A DNA stretch of 64,000 nucleotides from JTS-RE37 sp041744575 (GCA_041744575.1 JBGTKP010000002.1:1-64000); one strand, 5' to 3'; shown: positions 17,122 through 26,796, counted from the stretch's first letter. Program-made: numbers and translations. Notes: generated by a model not told the origin, from the sequence alone.

Positions 17122-18944
17122 TGGAATACTTCAAAAAAATCGTTCGCTTTGCCCGTCCTTACCGGAAGTTCGGTTTCCTGAATATTTTTTTCAACATCCT
17201 GTATGCACTTTTCAGTGCATTATCTTTCGCAGCCCTCATCCCTATGCTCGAAGTGCTTTTTGACAAAACCAAGCAGGTTTTTGAAAAACCTGCCTATCAG
17301 GGACTGGGAAATTTAAAGGATTATTACCTGGATTCCATGAACTATTATATCAGCCGTTACTCCGGGGACGAACCTATGGGCGGATTGCTGCTGGTCATAG
17401 GGTTGGTTCTTATCCTGTTCCTGTTAAAGAACATTTTTAACTACCTTGCCATGTACTTCATCACCTTCTTAAGGAACGGGGTACTTAAAGATATCCGAAA
17501 CCGGTTGTATCAGAAAATCACCGAATTGCCAATCGCTTATTACTCTGAAAAACGGAAAGGAGATGTTATCGCCAGGATTACCTCTGACGTGCTGGAAATT
17601 CAACATTCTTTTCTCTCGATCCTTGAGCTCATTGTAAGGGAACCTCTTACCATCCTGTTTACCATTATTATCATGTTCCTTATCAGCGTTAAACTGACCC
17701 TTTTCGTTTTCATTTTTATCCCGGTGGCGGGGATGATCATTTCCCGGATCGGAAAATCCCTAAAAAAGCAATCGGACAAAGTACAGCGGGAACAAGGGAG
17801 GTTTCTTTCTATTGTAGAAGAAACCCTGGGAGGCCTTCGAGTGATTAAAGCTTTTAATGCCGAAGCCCGGTTCTACAATACCTTCAAACAGTCTACGGGT
17901 CGCTTTTTCAGATATTCAAATCAATTATTGAATCGCCAGAACATGGCCTCCCCCATCGGTGAATTTCTGGGCATATTGGTTATAGGTGTTTTACTTTGGT
18001 TTGGGGGAAAAATGGTATTGGTGGATGGAACTCTTGACGCCCCATCATTTATTGCGTACATGGGTCTGGCCTATAACATTCTGACACCTGCCAAAGCGAT
18101 CAGTAAGGCTTCGTATGATATTAAAAAGGGAAATGCGGCCGCAGAACGTGTCTTGGAAATTTTGGAGACAACCAACCCGATCACAGATCGTCCGGAAGCG
18201 GTGGAGAAGACGGATTTCAGGATGGCAATTAAAATGGACAACATCTCTTTTAAGTACCGGGAAGAATATGTCCTTAGGAATTTCAGCCTTACGGTTCCCA
18301 AAGGTCACACCATTGCTTTGGTCGGACAATCTGGCAGCGGTAAGAGTACCCTGGCCAATCTTCTTACTAGGTTTTATGATGTAAATGAAGGGGATATCAG
18401 CATAGATGGCATCAGTATCCGGGAGATCAGCAGGAAGTCACTTCGGAACCTGCTAGGACTGGTTACTCAGGAATCCATCCTTTTTAATGATTCTGTGGAG
18501 AATAATATTGGAATGGGGAAAGAAAGTGCCTCAAGGGAGGAAATTACCGAAGCAGCTAAAATTGCCAATGCCCATGAATTTATAATGGAGTTGCCCCAGG
18601 GATACCACACAAACATCGGGGATAGTGGTAATAAGCTGAGTGGAGGTCAAAAACAACGGATCTCAATCGCCAGGGCAGTGTTAAAAAACCCGCCAATCAT
18701 GATCCTCGATGAAGCTACCTCTGCACTCGATACCGAAAGTGAAAGACTTGTGCAGGATGCTCTTGAAAAAATGATGCGCAACCGCACCTCCTTAGTCATT
18801 GCACACAGGCTGTCTACCATCCAGAACGCACATACGATCATTGTCCTGCAAAAAGGAGTGATCGTTGAGCAGGGATCCCATGAAGAACTGATGAACCGGA
18901 ACGGAACCTACAGAAAACTGGTGGAAATGCAATCCCTTGGATAG
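17121..18944 (+). CDS. ABC exporter, MsbA-like permease/ATPase fusion
   Basis: A 607-residue half transporter. Six transmembrane segments lie in residues 20-320. The ATPase domain has Walker A GQSGSGKST near 401, the Q-loop (LVTQESILFND), the signature LSGGQKQR near 506, Walker B IMILDEATSALD and the switch IAHRLST. The layout matches lipid A and multidrug flippases such as MsbA. The gene starts inside the stop codon of the mutase gene, so the two are translationally coupled, and a sugar or lipid cargo is plausible. The gene for a sigma factor follows three bases after the stop. Confidence 0.93.
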   Translation: MEYFKKIVRFARPYRKFGFLNIFFNILYALFSALSFAALIPMLEVLFDKTKQVFEKPAYQGLGNLKDYYLDSMNYYISRYSGDEPMGGLLLVIGLVLILFLLKNIFNYLAMYFITFLRNGVLKDIRNRLYQKITELPIAYYSEKRKGDVIARITSDVLEIQHSFLSILELIVREPLTILFTIIIMFLISVKLTLFVFIFIPVAGMIISRIGKSLKKQSDKVQREQGRFLSIVEETLGGLRVIKAFNAEARFYNTFKQSTGRFFRYSNQLLNRQNMASPIGEFLGILVIGVLLWFGGKMVLVDGTLDAPSFIAYMGLAYNILTPAKAISKASYDIKKGNAAAERVLEILETTNPITDRPEAVEKTDFRMAIKMDNISFKYREEYVLRNFSLTVPKGHTIALVGQSGSGKSTLANLLTRFYDVNEGDISIDGISIREISRKSLRNLLGLVTQESILFNDSVENNIGMGKESASREEITEAAKIANAHEFIMELPQGYHTNIGDSGNKLSGGQKQRISIARAVLKNPPIMILDEATSALDTESERLVQDALEKMMRNRTSLVIAHRLSTIQNAHTIIVLQKGVIVEQGSHEELMNRNGTYRKLVEMQSLG

Positions 18945-18947
18945 CAT

Positions 18948-19589
18948 ATGCCATCTGACCTCCTGCGGATAACGGCATGGATCGGGAGGTTCCTGTTAAA
19001 CCATTCTCTTGTACGGAAGTCTAAAAGATATAACGCCTTTGTATTGATAGCGGAAGAGACCTTAGTAGCGCAACTCAAGCAGAAAGACAGCCAGAATCAG
19101 GCCTTTGAGTTCCTTGTAGAGACCTACAAGGAGCGACTGTACTGGCACATCCGCAGAATTGTGCTGGACCATCACGATACCGACGATGTACTTCAGAATA
19201 CATTTATAAAGATCTACCGGAATATCGATGGCTTTAAAGGGGAGAGCAAATTGTATTCCTGGATGTACAGGATTAGCACAAACGAAGCCCTTTCGTTTCT
19301 GAAAACCAAGTCAAAAAAATTAGGAATTCCAAACGAAACCTTACTGGAGAGGACGGCAGGTAATTTGCAGGAGGATGTCTATTTTGAAGGGGATACGATC
19401 CAGTTACAATTGCAGAAAGCCATTGCCACATTGCCGGAAAAGCAGAAGCTTGTCTTTAATATGAAATATTTTGAAGAACTGAAGTATGAAGAAATCGCCG
19501 AAATCCTGGACACCAGCGTTGGCGCATTGAAAGCTTCCTATCATCTGGCAGTAAAAAAGATTGAAACCCTATTAAAAACCACTAACTAG
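18948..19589 (+). CDS. ECF RNA polymerase sigma factor
   Basis: A 213-residue sigma-70 family factor. Region 2 covers about residues 50-115 (FEFLVETYKERLYWHIRRIV, DTDDVLQNTFIKIYRNI, SWMYRISTNEALSFLK). Region 4 covers about 155-210 (ATLPEKQKLVFNMKYFEELK, YEEIAEILDTSVGALKASYH). The first 32 residues lie outside both domains and are basic, and a TTG at 19044 would give a 181-residue protein of more usual size, so the start is uncertain. Two genes for likely partner proteins follow. The order of sigma factor, membrane protein and small periplasmic Glu-rich protein is seen in many Bacteroidota. Confidence 0.92.
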   Translation: MPSDLLRITAWIGRFLLNHSLVRKSKRYNAFVLIAEETLVAQLKQKDSQNQAFEFLVETYKERLYWHIRRIVLDHHDTDDVLQNTFIKIYRNIDGFKGESKLYSWMYRISTNEALSFLKTKSKKLGIPNETLLERTAGNLQEDVYFEGDTIQLQLQKAIATLPEKQKLVFNMKYFEELKYEEIAEILDTSVGALKASYHLAVKKIETLLKTTN

Positions 19590-19669
19590 CTGCGGCTCTT
19601 TAAGATGGCTGTAACGTTAAAACCAAAATACCGTATCCGAATTAAACCTTTTCACGAATCCATAGTCAA

Positions 19670-20212
19670 ATGAGTGCAATGAACCTGAACAAAATAAATA
19701 ATCCATTTAAAATCCCCGATGGCTATCTTGATGGTTTGAGCGCGGAACTAAAGGACGCTGTTTCGCTGGAGGACACCATTGGAGGTTCAAATGAGGCTTT
19801 TCAGGTTCCGGAGGGATACTTTGATTCGCTGAATGCCAAGATTTCAACCGCCATCTCCAAAGAACAAGTACGCGTATTGCCTATCAGGTCAATTACGTTT
19901 CAACAGAAATATCTCGCCGCTGCTTCGGTAGCCGTTATTTTCATTCTGGTAAGCTTTGCGGTTCTTCTGACAAAGTCCCCCATCACCGGTAAAGAAATGT
20001 CATTTGAAGATCTGGCGAGTTCGGAGATAGAATATTATTTTGAATTTAATGAGTTGGATATATCAACTTATGAAATTGCGGAAATGATCCCACTGGAACA
20101 GGTAGAGATAACTGATATCATTGACAGCCCATTTCGGGAGGAACAGGTTCTGGATTACCTGAATACCAATATTGAAGATTTTGAAGATCTAAACCTCGAG
20201 AATGATGAATAA
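19670..20212 (+). CDS. Membrane protein with repeated FxIPxGYxD motif, likely anti-sigma partner
   Basis: A 180-residue protein with one transmembrane segment at about residues 82-104 (YLAAASVAVIFILVSFAVLL). The cytoplasmic N-terminal part has two copies of a short motif: NPFKIPDGYLDGLSAEL (about 11-27) and FQVPEGYFDSLNAKI (about 45-59). The outer C-terminal part is strongly acidic (EIEYYFEFNELDISTYEIAE, TNIEDFEDLNLENDE). It resembles no classical zinc anti-sigma factor, but its place after the sigma gene and the single membrane pass suggest that it holds that factor at the membrane. Its end overlaps the next gene by 11 bases. A second ATG three codons in is an alternative start. Confidence 0.7.
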   Translation: MSAMNLNKINNPFKIPDGYLDGLSAELKDAVSLEDTIGGSNEAFQVPEGYFDSLNAKISTAISKEQVRVLPIRSITFQQKYLAAASVAVIFILVSFAVLLTKSPITGKEMSFEDLASSEIEYYFEFNELDISTYEIAEMIPLEQVEITDIIDSPFREEQVLDYLNTNIEDFEDLNLENDE

Positions 20213-20657
20213 ATACAGGAAAATAGCCTTACTCATCTGTTTGTCGGTTACAGGCCTGTTTTATGGACAAAACAAACCGAATAAGGATAAAATCAAAGCC
20301 TTGAAGGTCGCCTTTATCACGGAGCATTTGGAACTGACCAGTAAGGAGGCCGAAGCTTTCTGGCCGATCTATAATCAATATGAAAAAGAGCGAGATGTGC
20401 TTAGGGAGAGAGAACATAATGAAATACGTGGCCGAATGCGCGAAATGGAAAGTTTTTCTGAAAAGGATGCAGAGGTATTATTAAAGACCTATCTGGCCCT
20501 TGAGGAGGAGGAGGAGGAACTGGACCGGGAATTCCTGCTAAAGCTGGACAAAGTGATCACTGCTAAAAAAACGTTGCTGCTGCTTCGCTCCGAAGAAGAT
20601 TTCAAGCGTCAGCTGATCAGGCAATACCGAAATCGCGGAAGCGGGGATATACATTGA
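20202..20657 (+). CDS. Small exported Glu/Arg-rich helical protein (Spy/CpxP-like sensor)
   Basis: A 151-residue exported protein. Residues 1-22 are a signal peptide (LLICLSVTGLFYG, cleavage near GQ). The mature part is almost all charged alpha helix: IKALKVAFITEHLELTSKEA, EAFWPIYNQYEKERDVLRER and LALEEEEEELDREFLLKLDK. The LTSKEAEAFWPIYNQYE segment is like the LTxxQ-type helices of Spy/CpxP periplasmic proteins. Its start overlaps the upstream gene by 11 bases (ATGATGAATAA). As third gene after an ECF sigma factor it may sense misfolded envelope protein, which is inference. Confidence 0.8.
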   Translation: MMNKYRKIALLICLSVTGLFYGQNKPNKDKIKALKVAFITEHLELTSKEAEAFWPIYNQYEKERDVLREREHNEIRGRMREMESFSEKDAEVLLKTYLALEEEEEELDREFLLKLDKVITAKKTLLLLRSEEDFKRQLIRQYRNRGSGDIH

Positions 20658-20684
20658 AAAGGAGTCAGGCAACCAACAGCCGGC

Positions 20685-21713
20685 CTATCGAAAGATGAGT
20701 TTTGAAATCCGGTTTTTTCCTGCGGCATAAGCCAGGGTATCATTTATAAACCTGATTGTATAAAATGATTCCGGCGAAATCTGTTCCCAGTGCTCCCCCA
20801 TATCTTTGGAATAGGAGATCCCTGTAAAACCCGTGGCGACAATCTCCTTGCCCTCTGAGCCGGGAACAAATCGCACACAACTTTTATATCCGGGCTCTTT
20901 TCCGCTGGCAAGCAGACGCCAGGTTTTTCCCCCATCTCTGGTGAGCGCCTTATTAGCGATATTCTCCTCGGGGCGCGTATAATCTCCCCCGAAGGCTATT
21001 CCCAGCAATCCATTTTCAAAATCTATGGAATATATACCCTGGCTTGGGGTATCATGCAGGATGGGAGATGGCAGAATGGACCAGCTCATACCCTTGTCTG
21101 CGGTATACAACAAACGTCCGGCGGTAGTGCCTACCCATGCCTGATCTCCGGAGAGGGCGATATTGGTATTGCTGGCCGCAAAGGCACCTTCCCCCGGCAA
21201 TGCGCTCGGCAATTGATTGCACGGTGTTTTTTTCCATTGGTTTCCTCCGTCCCTGGTAATAATCACTGAAAGACATCCGTTCATGCTATCTCCTATGGCA
21301 AGGCCTTCAAGATCATTCCAGAATATCATGGCATCGTAGAAGGCCAGGGTATCTCTTTCCTCATATACCAGGGACATCCGGCCCTGATCACTGGTTTTAA
21401 ACAACAATGCCGGACTGGCAACGGAAAGCATAAAGAAATCATTCTTTGTATGGGCCACGGCCCTGAATTCGGGAAGGAGGCTGTCATAAGTCTGAACCCC
21501 CCGTCTGATCTTACCACTGCCGAGTTCCACGGTTCCGAACACCCCTTTATCAGCAGCGAAGGCAAGACTGCCCGGCATCAGTTCTATCGCCCTGATACTC
21601 AAAGAATCATCCAGTACAGGAAAAATCTTAACCGAGGTAAAATAAGGGCGATCCTGCTTTTCGGCGCAGCTAATCAGAAGCAGGCCCAGGCCCAGGATCA
21701 GAAGGAGTCGCAT
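20685..21713 (-). CDS. Beta-propeller lipoprotein with BNR/Ycf48-like repeats
   Basis: A 342-residue lipoprotein with the lipobox LLIS|C16. Several sialidase-type Asp-box repeats can be seen: TRDGGNQWKK (about residue 152), TADKGMSWSIL, TRDGGKTWRLL and SKDMGEHWEQI. Each matches S/T-x-D-x-G-x-x-W. Such six- or seven-bladed propellers in this phylum are often called oxidoreductase or photosystem-assembly-like proteins, but no enzyme site is visible and a binding or scaffold role is more likely. It converges with the upstream sigma module and is divergent from the RsmB gene, with a 20-base palindrome between them. Confidence 0.82.
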   Translation of the reverse strand: MRLLLILGLGLLLISCAEKQDRPYFTSVKIFPVLDDSLSIRAIELMPGSLAFAADKGVFGTVELGSGKIRRGVQTYDSLLPEFRAVAHTKNDFFMLSVASPALLFKTSDQGRMSLVYEERDTLAFYDAMIFWNDLEGLAIGDSMNGCLSVIITRDGGNQWKKTPCNQLPSALPGEGAFAASNTNIALSGDQAWVGTTAGRLLYTADKGMSWSILPSPILHDTPSQGIYSIDFENGLLGIAFGGDYTRPEENIANKALTRDGGKTWRLLASGKEPGYKSCVRFVPGSEGKEIVATGFTGISYSKDMGEHWEQISPESFYTIRFINDTLAYAAGKNRISKLIFR

Positions 21714-21718
21714 GGTTA

Positions 21719-21738
21719 TTTACTTTGCCCAAAGTAAA
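21719..21738. repeat. 20-base palindrome in divergent promoter region
   Basis: TTTACTTTG and CAAAGTAAA are perfect 9-base arms around CC. The palindrome sits 6-25 bases upstream of the start of the propeller lipoprotein gene (minus strand) and before the RsmB gene promoter on the plus strand. Each arm also resembles a -7 box (TTACTTTG), so it could be a promoter part, an operator, or both. Confidence 0.5.
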
Positions 21739-21758
21739 AGGATTTATACCAAATTCAA

Positions 21759-21766
21759 TACCTTTG
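21759..21766 (+). promoter_or_regulatory. Candidate -7 box of the RsmB-type methyltransferase gene
   Basis: TACCTTTG matches TAnnTTTG exactly and lies 17 bases before the ATG at 21784, which supports that start over the in-frame codons further upstream. Confidence 0.5.
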
Positions 21767-21783
21767 CAAACTTAATTTTCATC

Positions 21784-22995
21784 ATGCGCTTACACAGGAA
21801 TCTCGTATTTGCGGTCATAGATGGCCTGCTTCTCATCTTCAACGAGGGGGCGTATGCAGATAAGGTGGTTGAAAAAATGCTGAAACGGGACAAACGCTGG
21901 GGTGCCAGGGACCGTGCCTTTATAGCTGAAACAACCTATGATATTGTCAGGTGGAAGCGATTGTATGAAGAAATCGCGGAAGTATCCGCACCTTTCAACA
22001 GGGCCAATCTTTACAGGATTTTTGCCGTATGGGCCGTTCTGAGAGGAATCCCTCTGCCCGATTGGAAGCAGATCGAGGACACTCCTGCCCGCAGGATCAA
22101 AGGACGGTTCGACGAACTGTCAAAGATCCGGAAATTCAGGGAATCTGTACCTGACTGGCTGGACGACCTTGGTTCTGAAGAACTCGGCGAAGCATTATGG
22201 ACAAAGGAACTTGCCGCTCTCAATGAGCAGGCACCGGTAGTTTTGAGAGCGAACAGATTAAAAATTTCAAGGGAACAACTCGCAGGCCTCCTGCTGAAGG
22301 AGGAAATAACAACTGAAATGATTAGCGGATATCCTGATGCCCTGAAATTAAAGGAGCGATCCAATGTTTTTACCACGGAGGCCTTTAAAAAGGGGTATTT
22401 TGAAGTACAGGACGCCTCCTCTCAGCTTGTAGCGCCATTTATGAAAACAAACCCGGGCGAGCGCGTTATCGATGCCTGTGCGGGTGCCGGGGGCAAAACA
22501 CTGCATCTTGCAGCGCTAATGGAAAATAAAGGCCAGCTTATCGCCCTCGATATCTATGGGAACAAGTTGCGGGAGCTCAAACGCAGAGCCAAACGTGGAG
22601 GGGCCCACAATATAGAACCAAGAGTCATTGAGACCACAAAGGTCATTAAAAAACTATTTGGTAGCGCAGATCACGTACTTTTGGATGCACCCTGCAGCGG
22701 CCTGGGGGTCCTGCGCAGGAACCCGGATGCCAAATGGAAACTTTCCCGGGAGTTCATAGAAAAGTTAGAGGCCGGACAGCAGGAAATTCTGATGATCTAC
22801 AGTAAAATGGTAAAAACAGGGGGGCATCTTGTGTATGCTACCTGCTCCGTCCTGCCCGGTGAAAATGAGCGACAGGTTGCCGCCTTCCTGAACACTGAAG
22901 AAGGAAAAGAATACCGGCTCCTGGAGGAGAAAAAAATATACGCATCCAAAAGCGGTTTTGACGGCTTTTATATGGCCCGAATGCAGCGATCCTGA
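21784..22995 (+). CDS. RsmB/NOP family RNA cytosine methyltransferase
   Basis: A 403-residue SAM-dependent enzyme that makes m5C in RNA, most likely rRNA. The N-terminal part (to about residue 130) is the NusB-like helical domain. The SAM site is DACAGAGGKTLHLAAL (about 229-244). Both catalytic cysteines are present: PCSGLG near 303 and YATCSVLP near 353. The frame is open upstream to 21712, but the ATG at 21784 begins the conserved MRLHRNLVFAVIDGL region and fits the -7 box. Whether it targets C967 as E. coli RsmB does cannot be judged from sequence alone. Confidence 0.92.
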   Translation: MRLHRNLVFAVIDGLLLIFNEGAYADKVVEKMLKRDKRWGARDRAFIAETTYDIVRWKRLYEEIAEVSAPFNRANLYRIFAVWAVLRGIPLPDWKQIEDTPARRIKGRFDELSKIRKFRESVPDWLDDLGSEELGEALWTKELAALNEQAPVVLRANRLKISREQLAGLLLKEEITTEMISGYPDALKLKERSNVFTTEAFKKGYFEVQDASSQLVAPFMKTNPGERVIDACAGAGGKTLHLAALMENKGQLIALDIYGNKLRELKRRAKRGGAHNIEPRVIETTKVIKKLFGSADHVLLDAPCSGLGVLRRNPDAKWKLSREFIEKLEAGQQEILMIYSKMVKTGGHLVYATCSVLPGENERQVAAFLNTEEGKEYRLLEEKKIYASKSGFDGFYMARMQRS

Positions 22996-23039
22996 CTTAC
23001 TTTTTATCAACAATCAGTAAAGCGGCTGTTAATTACTAC

Positions 23040-23072
23040 TTGGTTTCTATTTCCTGAAAAGACGTAAATTTG
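23040..23072 (+). promoter_or_regulatory. purL promoter
   Basis: TTG (23040-23042) and TAAATTTG (23065-23072) are separated by 22 bases. The -7 box is an exact match; the spacer is slightly long. The purL start codon is 28 bases downstream. No purine riboswitch-like structure was seen. Confidence 0.55.
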
Positions 23073-23100
23073 TGCTTTCCCAACCCTTAAGCCCAGTTAC

Positions 23101-26100
23101 ATGATCCATTTTTTCGGGGACCCTGCCACAAAGGTATTTGCCTTACAATCTAAAGCAGATCTCTCAGAGGCAACAGTGGAGAAGCTTGTTTGGCTCTTCG
23201 GCAATGCACCCAAGATGAGCGTGGCGTCCCTGGACGCCTTTTTTGTTGGACCCCGTGCTGCCATGATCACTCCATGGAGCACAAATGCTACCGAAATAAC
23301 CCAAAATATGGGAATTACAGGTATTTTCCGAATTGAAGAGTTTCAGCATGTGTCGCCAGGTTTCACAGATTTTGATCCCATGCTTTCACAAAAATATAAG
23401 GGGCTGGGACAGGAAGTATTTGACGTAGGGGTGTCACCCGAACCCATAATCAAGATCCTTGATATCGCTGCCTACAATGTCGAGCATGGCCTGTCACTTA
23501 GTCCGGAAGAAATTATGTATCTGGAACAATTGTCCAAAAAGCTGGAGAGGGATTTAACAGACTCAGAAGTATTTGGTTTCAGTCAGGTCAATTCTGAACA
23601 TTGCCGTCATAAAATATTTAATGGGACATTTGTTATTGATGGGAAAGAACAACCTTCCTCCCTGTTCCAGCTCATAAAAAAGACCTCCAAAACGCATCCG
23701 AATGACATTGTCTCTGCCTATAAGGACAATGTGGCATTTCTAAAGGGGCCGGAGGTAGAGCAATTTGCACCTGAACACGGGGATCTCCCCTCCTACTATC
23801 GTAAAGTCCCTTTTGCCTCCGTCATTTCCCTTAAAGCCGAAACTCATAATTTCCCCACCACCGTGGAACCTTTCAACGGGGCTGCCACAGGTTCCGGAGG
23901 GGAGATAAGGGACCGGCTGGCAGGAGGACGAGGCTCAGTGCCGTTGGCAGGGACAGCGGTTTATATGACCTCATATTCCCGGCTGGATCATGAACGGACA
24001 TGGGAAAAAGGAATGGCGGAACGACCATGGCGTTACCAGCATCCGAAGGACGTTCTGATCAAGGCATCAAACGGCGCCTCTGATTTCGGTAATAAATTCG
24101 GACAGCCCCTGATTGCCGGATCCCTGTTCACTTTTGAACATCAGGAAGGAAATAGGCAACTGGGTTATGATAAAGTCATCATGCAGGCTGGGGGGATTGG
24201 GTATGCCAAAGCAACGCAGGCATTAAAGGGAGATCCGGAAAAAGGCGATAAAATGATCCTTCTGGGCGGGGACAATTACAGAATCGGGATGGGGGGAGCG
24301 GCCGTTTCAAGCACGGATACCGGCGAATTCAGCGCCGCGATAGAACTCAATGCGATACAGCGTTCCAACCCGGAAATGCAAAAGCGGGCCGCCAATACCA
24401 TTCGAACCATGGTAGAAAGTAAAACAAATCCTATCATTTCCATTCATGATCATGGAGCCGGAGGGCATCTCAACTGTCTTTCCGAACTGGTCGAAAATTC
24501 GGGCGGGACGATTCTAATGGATGCCCTTCCCGTTGGTGATCCAACCCTGTCTGCCAAAGAGATCATCGGGAATGAATCTCAGGAAAGAATGGGGCTGGTC
24601 ATTGGAGCAAAGGATCTTGATTATCTGAAACGGGTAGCGGACCGTGAAAGATCACCCTTATATGAGGTAGGCATTGTCACCGGTGATCAACGGTTTATAT
24701 TCACAGCTCAGGGCGGGGACCAACCAATGGATCTTCACCTCTCCGACCTTTTTGGGAGTTCCCCCAAGACCATCATCACTGATACCTCTGTAAAACGGAC
24801 CTATACATCACCTGTTTACTCCCCTGAAAAAGTATACTCCTATCTGGAACAGGTATTGCGATTGGAGGCGGTATCGTGCAAGGACTGGCTGACCAATAAA
24901 GTGGATCGCTGTGTGGGTGGGCTTGTTGCCAAGCAGCAATGTACCGGACCCTTACAACTTCCTCTTAATAATTGCGGAGTAATGGCACTCGACTTTAACG
25001 GCAGGGAGGGTATCGCCACCTCTATCGGGCATTCTCCTGTGACGGGATTGATCGACCCCGTTGCCGGCAGTCGGAACAGCATTACCGAAGCCTTAACCAA
25101 TATTGTATGGGCGCCTCTGAAAGACGGCCTGAAGTCCGTATCACTTTCGGCCAACTGGATGTGGCCCTGTAAAAACGAAGGCGAAGATGCCCGGCTATAC
25201 GAGGCGGTTCAGGCTGTTTCTGAATTTTCCATCGCGTTGGGGATCAACGTGCCCACCGGAAAAGATTCCCTTTCCATGAAGCAGAAATATCCAGCGGGGG
25301 AGGTGATTGCGCCAGGTACGGTTATCATTTCTGCTACAGGTCATTGTGACGCAATTGACCATGTTATGGAACCCGTAATACAGGCAAATGGTGGTCCTCT
25401 GTATTATATCAACCTCTCAGGGGATAGCTTTGAGCTTGGTGGCTCTTCACTAATGCAGGTCCTGAATGGCATCGGTGATACCGCCCCTACTGTTCATGAT
25501 CCGGCCTATGTAAAGACGGTGTTTAACGCCCTTCAGGATTTGATCCGGGCTCATAGGATTTTGGCGGGACATGATGTGGCATCAGGAGGTCTTATTACCA
25601 CCCTGCTTGAGATGTGTTTCGCAACAACTGAAATAGGCGCTGATATTGACCTGACAGATCTGGGGGAGAAAGATATAGTCAGGCTCCTATTTTCCGAAAA
25701 TTGCGGGGTGGTATTCCAGGCCGAAGATCGTTCTGTGGAAGAATTTTTATCAAAAAAATCCATTCGCTGGCACAAAATTGGCACAGCCAACCGTGATGCC
25801 AAATTGCGTATCAGGAATCTGGATTCAAATATTGACCTGGAGGTTGCCGGGCTCAGAGATATCTGGTTCAGGACATCCTTCCTTCTGGATGACCTGCAGA
25901 CGTCGGAGGGATTGGCCAAATCCAGATTTCGTAATTTTAAAAAGCAACCGCTCATATATCATTTCCCGGATCATTTTACGGGAAAGCGGCCCTCTGTGAG
26001 TGACACTGGTTTCAGGCCCAAAGCTGCAATCATCCGGGAAAAGGGCAGCAACTCTGAACGGGAAATGGCCAATTGCCTCTACCTTGCCGGTTTCGATGTA

Positions 26101-26796
26101 AAAGATGTTCATATGACCGATCTCATTTCGGGCAGGGAAACTCTGGAGGATATTAGGTTCATCGGGGCAGTTGGCGGATTTTCAAATTCGGATGTACTGG
26201 GAAGTGCAAAAGGATGGGCCGGGGCTTTTAAATATAACGAAAAGGCAAGGAATGCCCTGAACAAGTTTTTTGGCCGGACTGATACCCTCTCTATCGGGAT
26301 TTGTAACGGGTGTCAGCTATTTATGGAATTGGATCTGATCAATCCGGAACACGAAGTTCACGGCAAACTAACGTTTAACCGGTCCGGTAAGCACGAGAGT
26401 AACTTTACCTCTGTTCGAATACATGACAACCATTCCATCATGCTGTCCAATCTTTCCGGATCGGTTCTCGGAATTTGGATTTCCCACGGAGAGGGAAGGT
26501 TCCAGTTGCCACGGCCGGAGGAAGATTACTATGTTGTCGCCAAATACGGATATCTCGACTACCCGGCAAATCCCAACGGAAGTGACTACAATGTAGCCAT
26601 GTTATGTGACAAAACAGGCCGGCATCTGGTGACCATGCCTCATCTCGAAAGATCAGCTTTTCCTTGGAACTGGGCCTACTATGAGGAGGGCCGCCAGGAC
26701 GAGGTATCACCCTGGATCGAAGCCTTTGTCAATGCCCGGAGATGGCTGGAAACTGCAGATGAAAAGACCGAAAAACTGCAAATGAAAGAAGGATAA
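23101..26796 (+). CDS. purL: Phosphoribosylformylglycinamidine synthase, single-chain
   Basis: A 1231-residue enzyme of de novo purine synthesis that converts FGAR, glutamine and ATP to FGAM. It is the large fused type: a PurS-like N-terminal part, two AIR-synthase-like halves (FSQVNSEHCRHKIFNG near 160, AETHNFPTTVEPFNGAATGS near 247, and GINVPTGKDSLSMKQKY later) and a C-terminal class I glutaminase with the nucleophile in GICNGCQLF (near 1067) and the SHGEGRF histidine/glutamate segment near 1128. The length is close to the E. coli enzyme (1295). No other pur gene is nearby. Confidence 0.98.
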   Translation: MIHFFGDPATKVFALQSKADLSEATVEKLVWLFGNAPKMSVASLDAFFVGPRAAMITPWSTNATEITQNMGITGIFRIEEFQHVSPGFTDFDPMLSQKYKGLGQEVFDVGVSPEPIIKILDIAAYNVEHGLSLSPEEIMYLEQLSKKLERDLTDSEVFGFSQVNSEHCRHKIFNGTFVIDGKEQPSSLFQLIKKTSKTHPNDIVSAYKDNVAFLKGPEVEQFAPEHGDLPSYYRKVPFASVISLKAETHNFPTTVEPFNGAATGSGGEIRDRLAGGRGSVPLAGTAVYMTSYSRLDHERTWEKGMAERPWRYQHPKDVLIKASNGASDFGNKFGQPLIAGSLFTFEHQEGNRQLGYDKVIMQAGGIGYAKATQALKGDPEKGDKMILLGGDNYRIGMGGAAVSSTDTGEFSAAIELNAIQRSNPEMQKRAANTIRTMVESKTNPIISIHDHGAGGHLNCLSELVENSGGTILMDALPVGDPTLSAKEIIGNESQERMGLVIGAKDLDYLKRVADRERSPLYEVGIVTGDQRFIFTAQGGDQPMDLHLSDLFGSSPKTIITDTSVKRTYTSPVYSPEKVYSYLEQVLRLEAVSCKDWLTNKVDRCVGGLVAKQQCTGPLQLPLNNCGVMALDFNGREGIATSIGHSPVTGLIDPVAGSRNSITEALTNIVWAPLKDGLKSVSLSANWMWPCKNEGEDARLYEAVQAVSEFSIALGINVPTGKDSLSMKQKYPAGEVIAPGTVIISATGHCDAIDHVMEPVIQANGGPLYYINLSGDSFELGGSSLMQVLNGIGDTAPTVHDPAYVKTVFNALQDLIRAHRILAGHDVASGGLITTLLEMCFATTEIGADIDLTDLGEKDIVRLLFSENCGVVFQAEDRSVEEFLSKKSIRWHKIGTANRDAKLRIRNLDSNIDLEVAGLRDIWFRTSFLLDDLQTSEGLAKSRFRNFKKQPLIYHFPDHFTGKRPSVSDTGFRPKAAIIREKGSNSEREMANCLYLAGFDVKDVHMTDLISGRETLEDIRFIGAVGGFSNSDVLGSAKGWAGAFKYNEKARNALNKFFGRTDTLSIGICNGCQLFMELDLINPEHEVHGKLTFNRSGKHESNFTSVRIHDNHSIMLSNLSGSVLGIWISHGEGRFQLPRPEEDYYVVAKYGYLDYPANPNGSDYNVAMLCDKTGRHLVTMPHLERSAFPWNWAYYEEGRQDEVSPWIEAFVNARRWLETADEKTEKLQMKEG

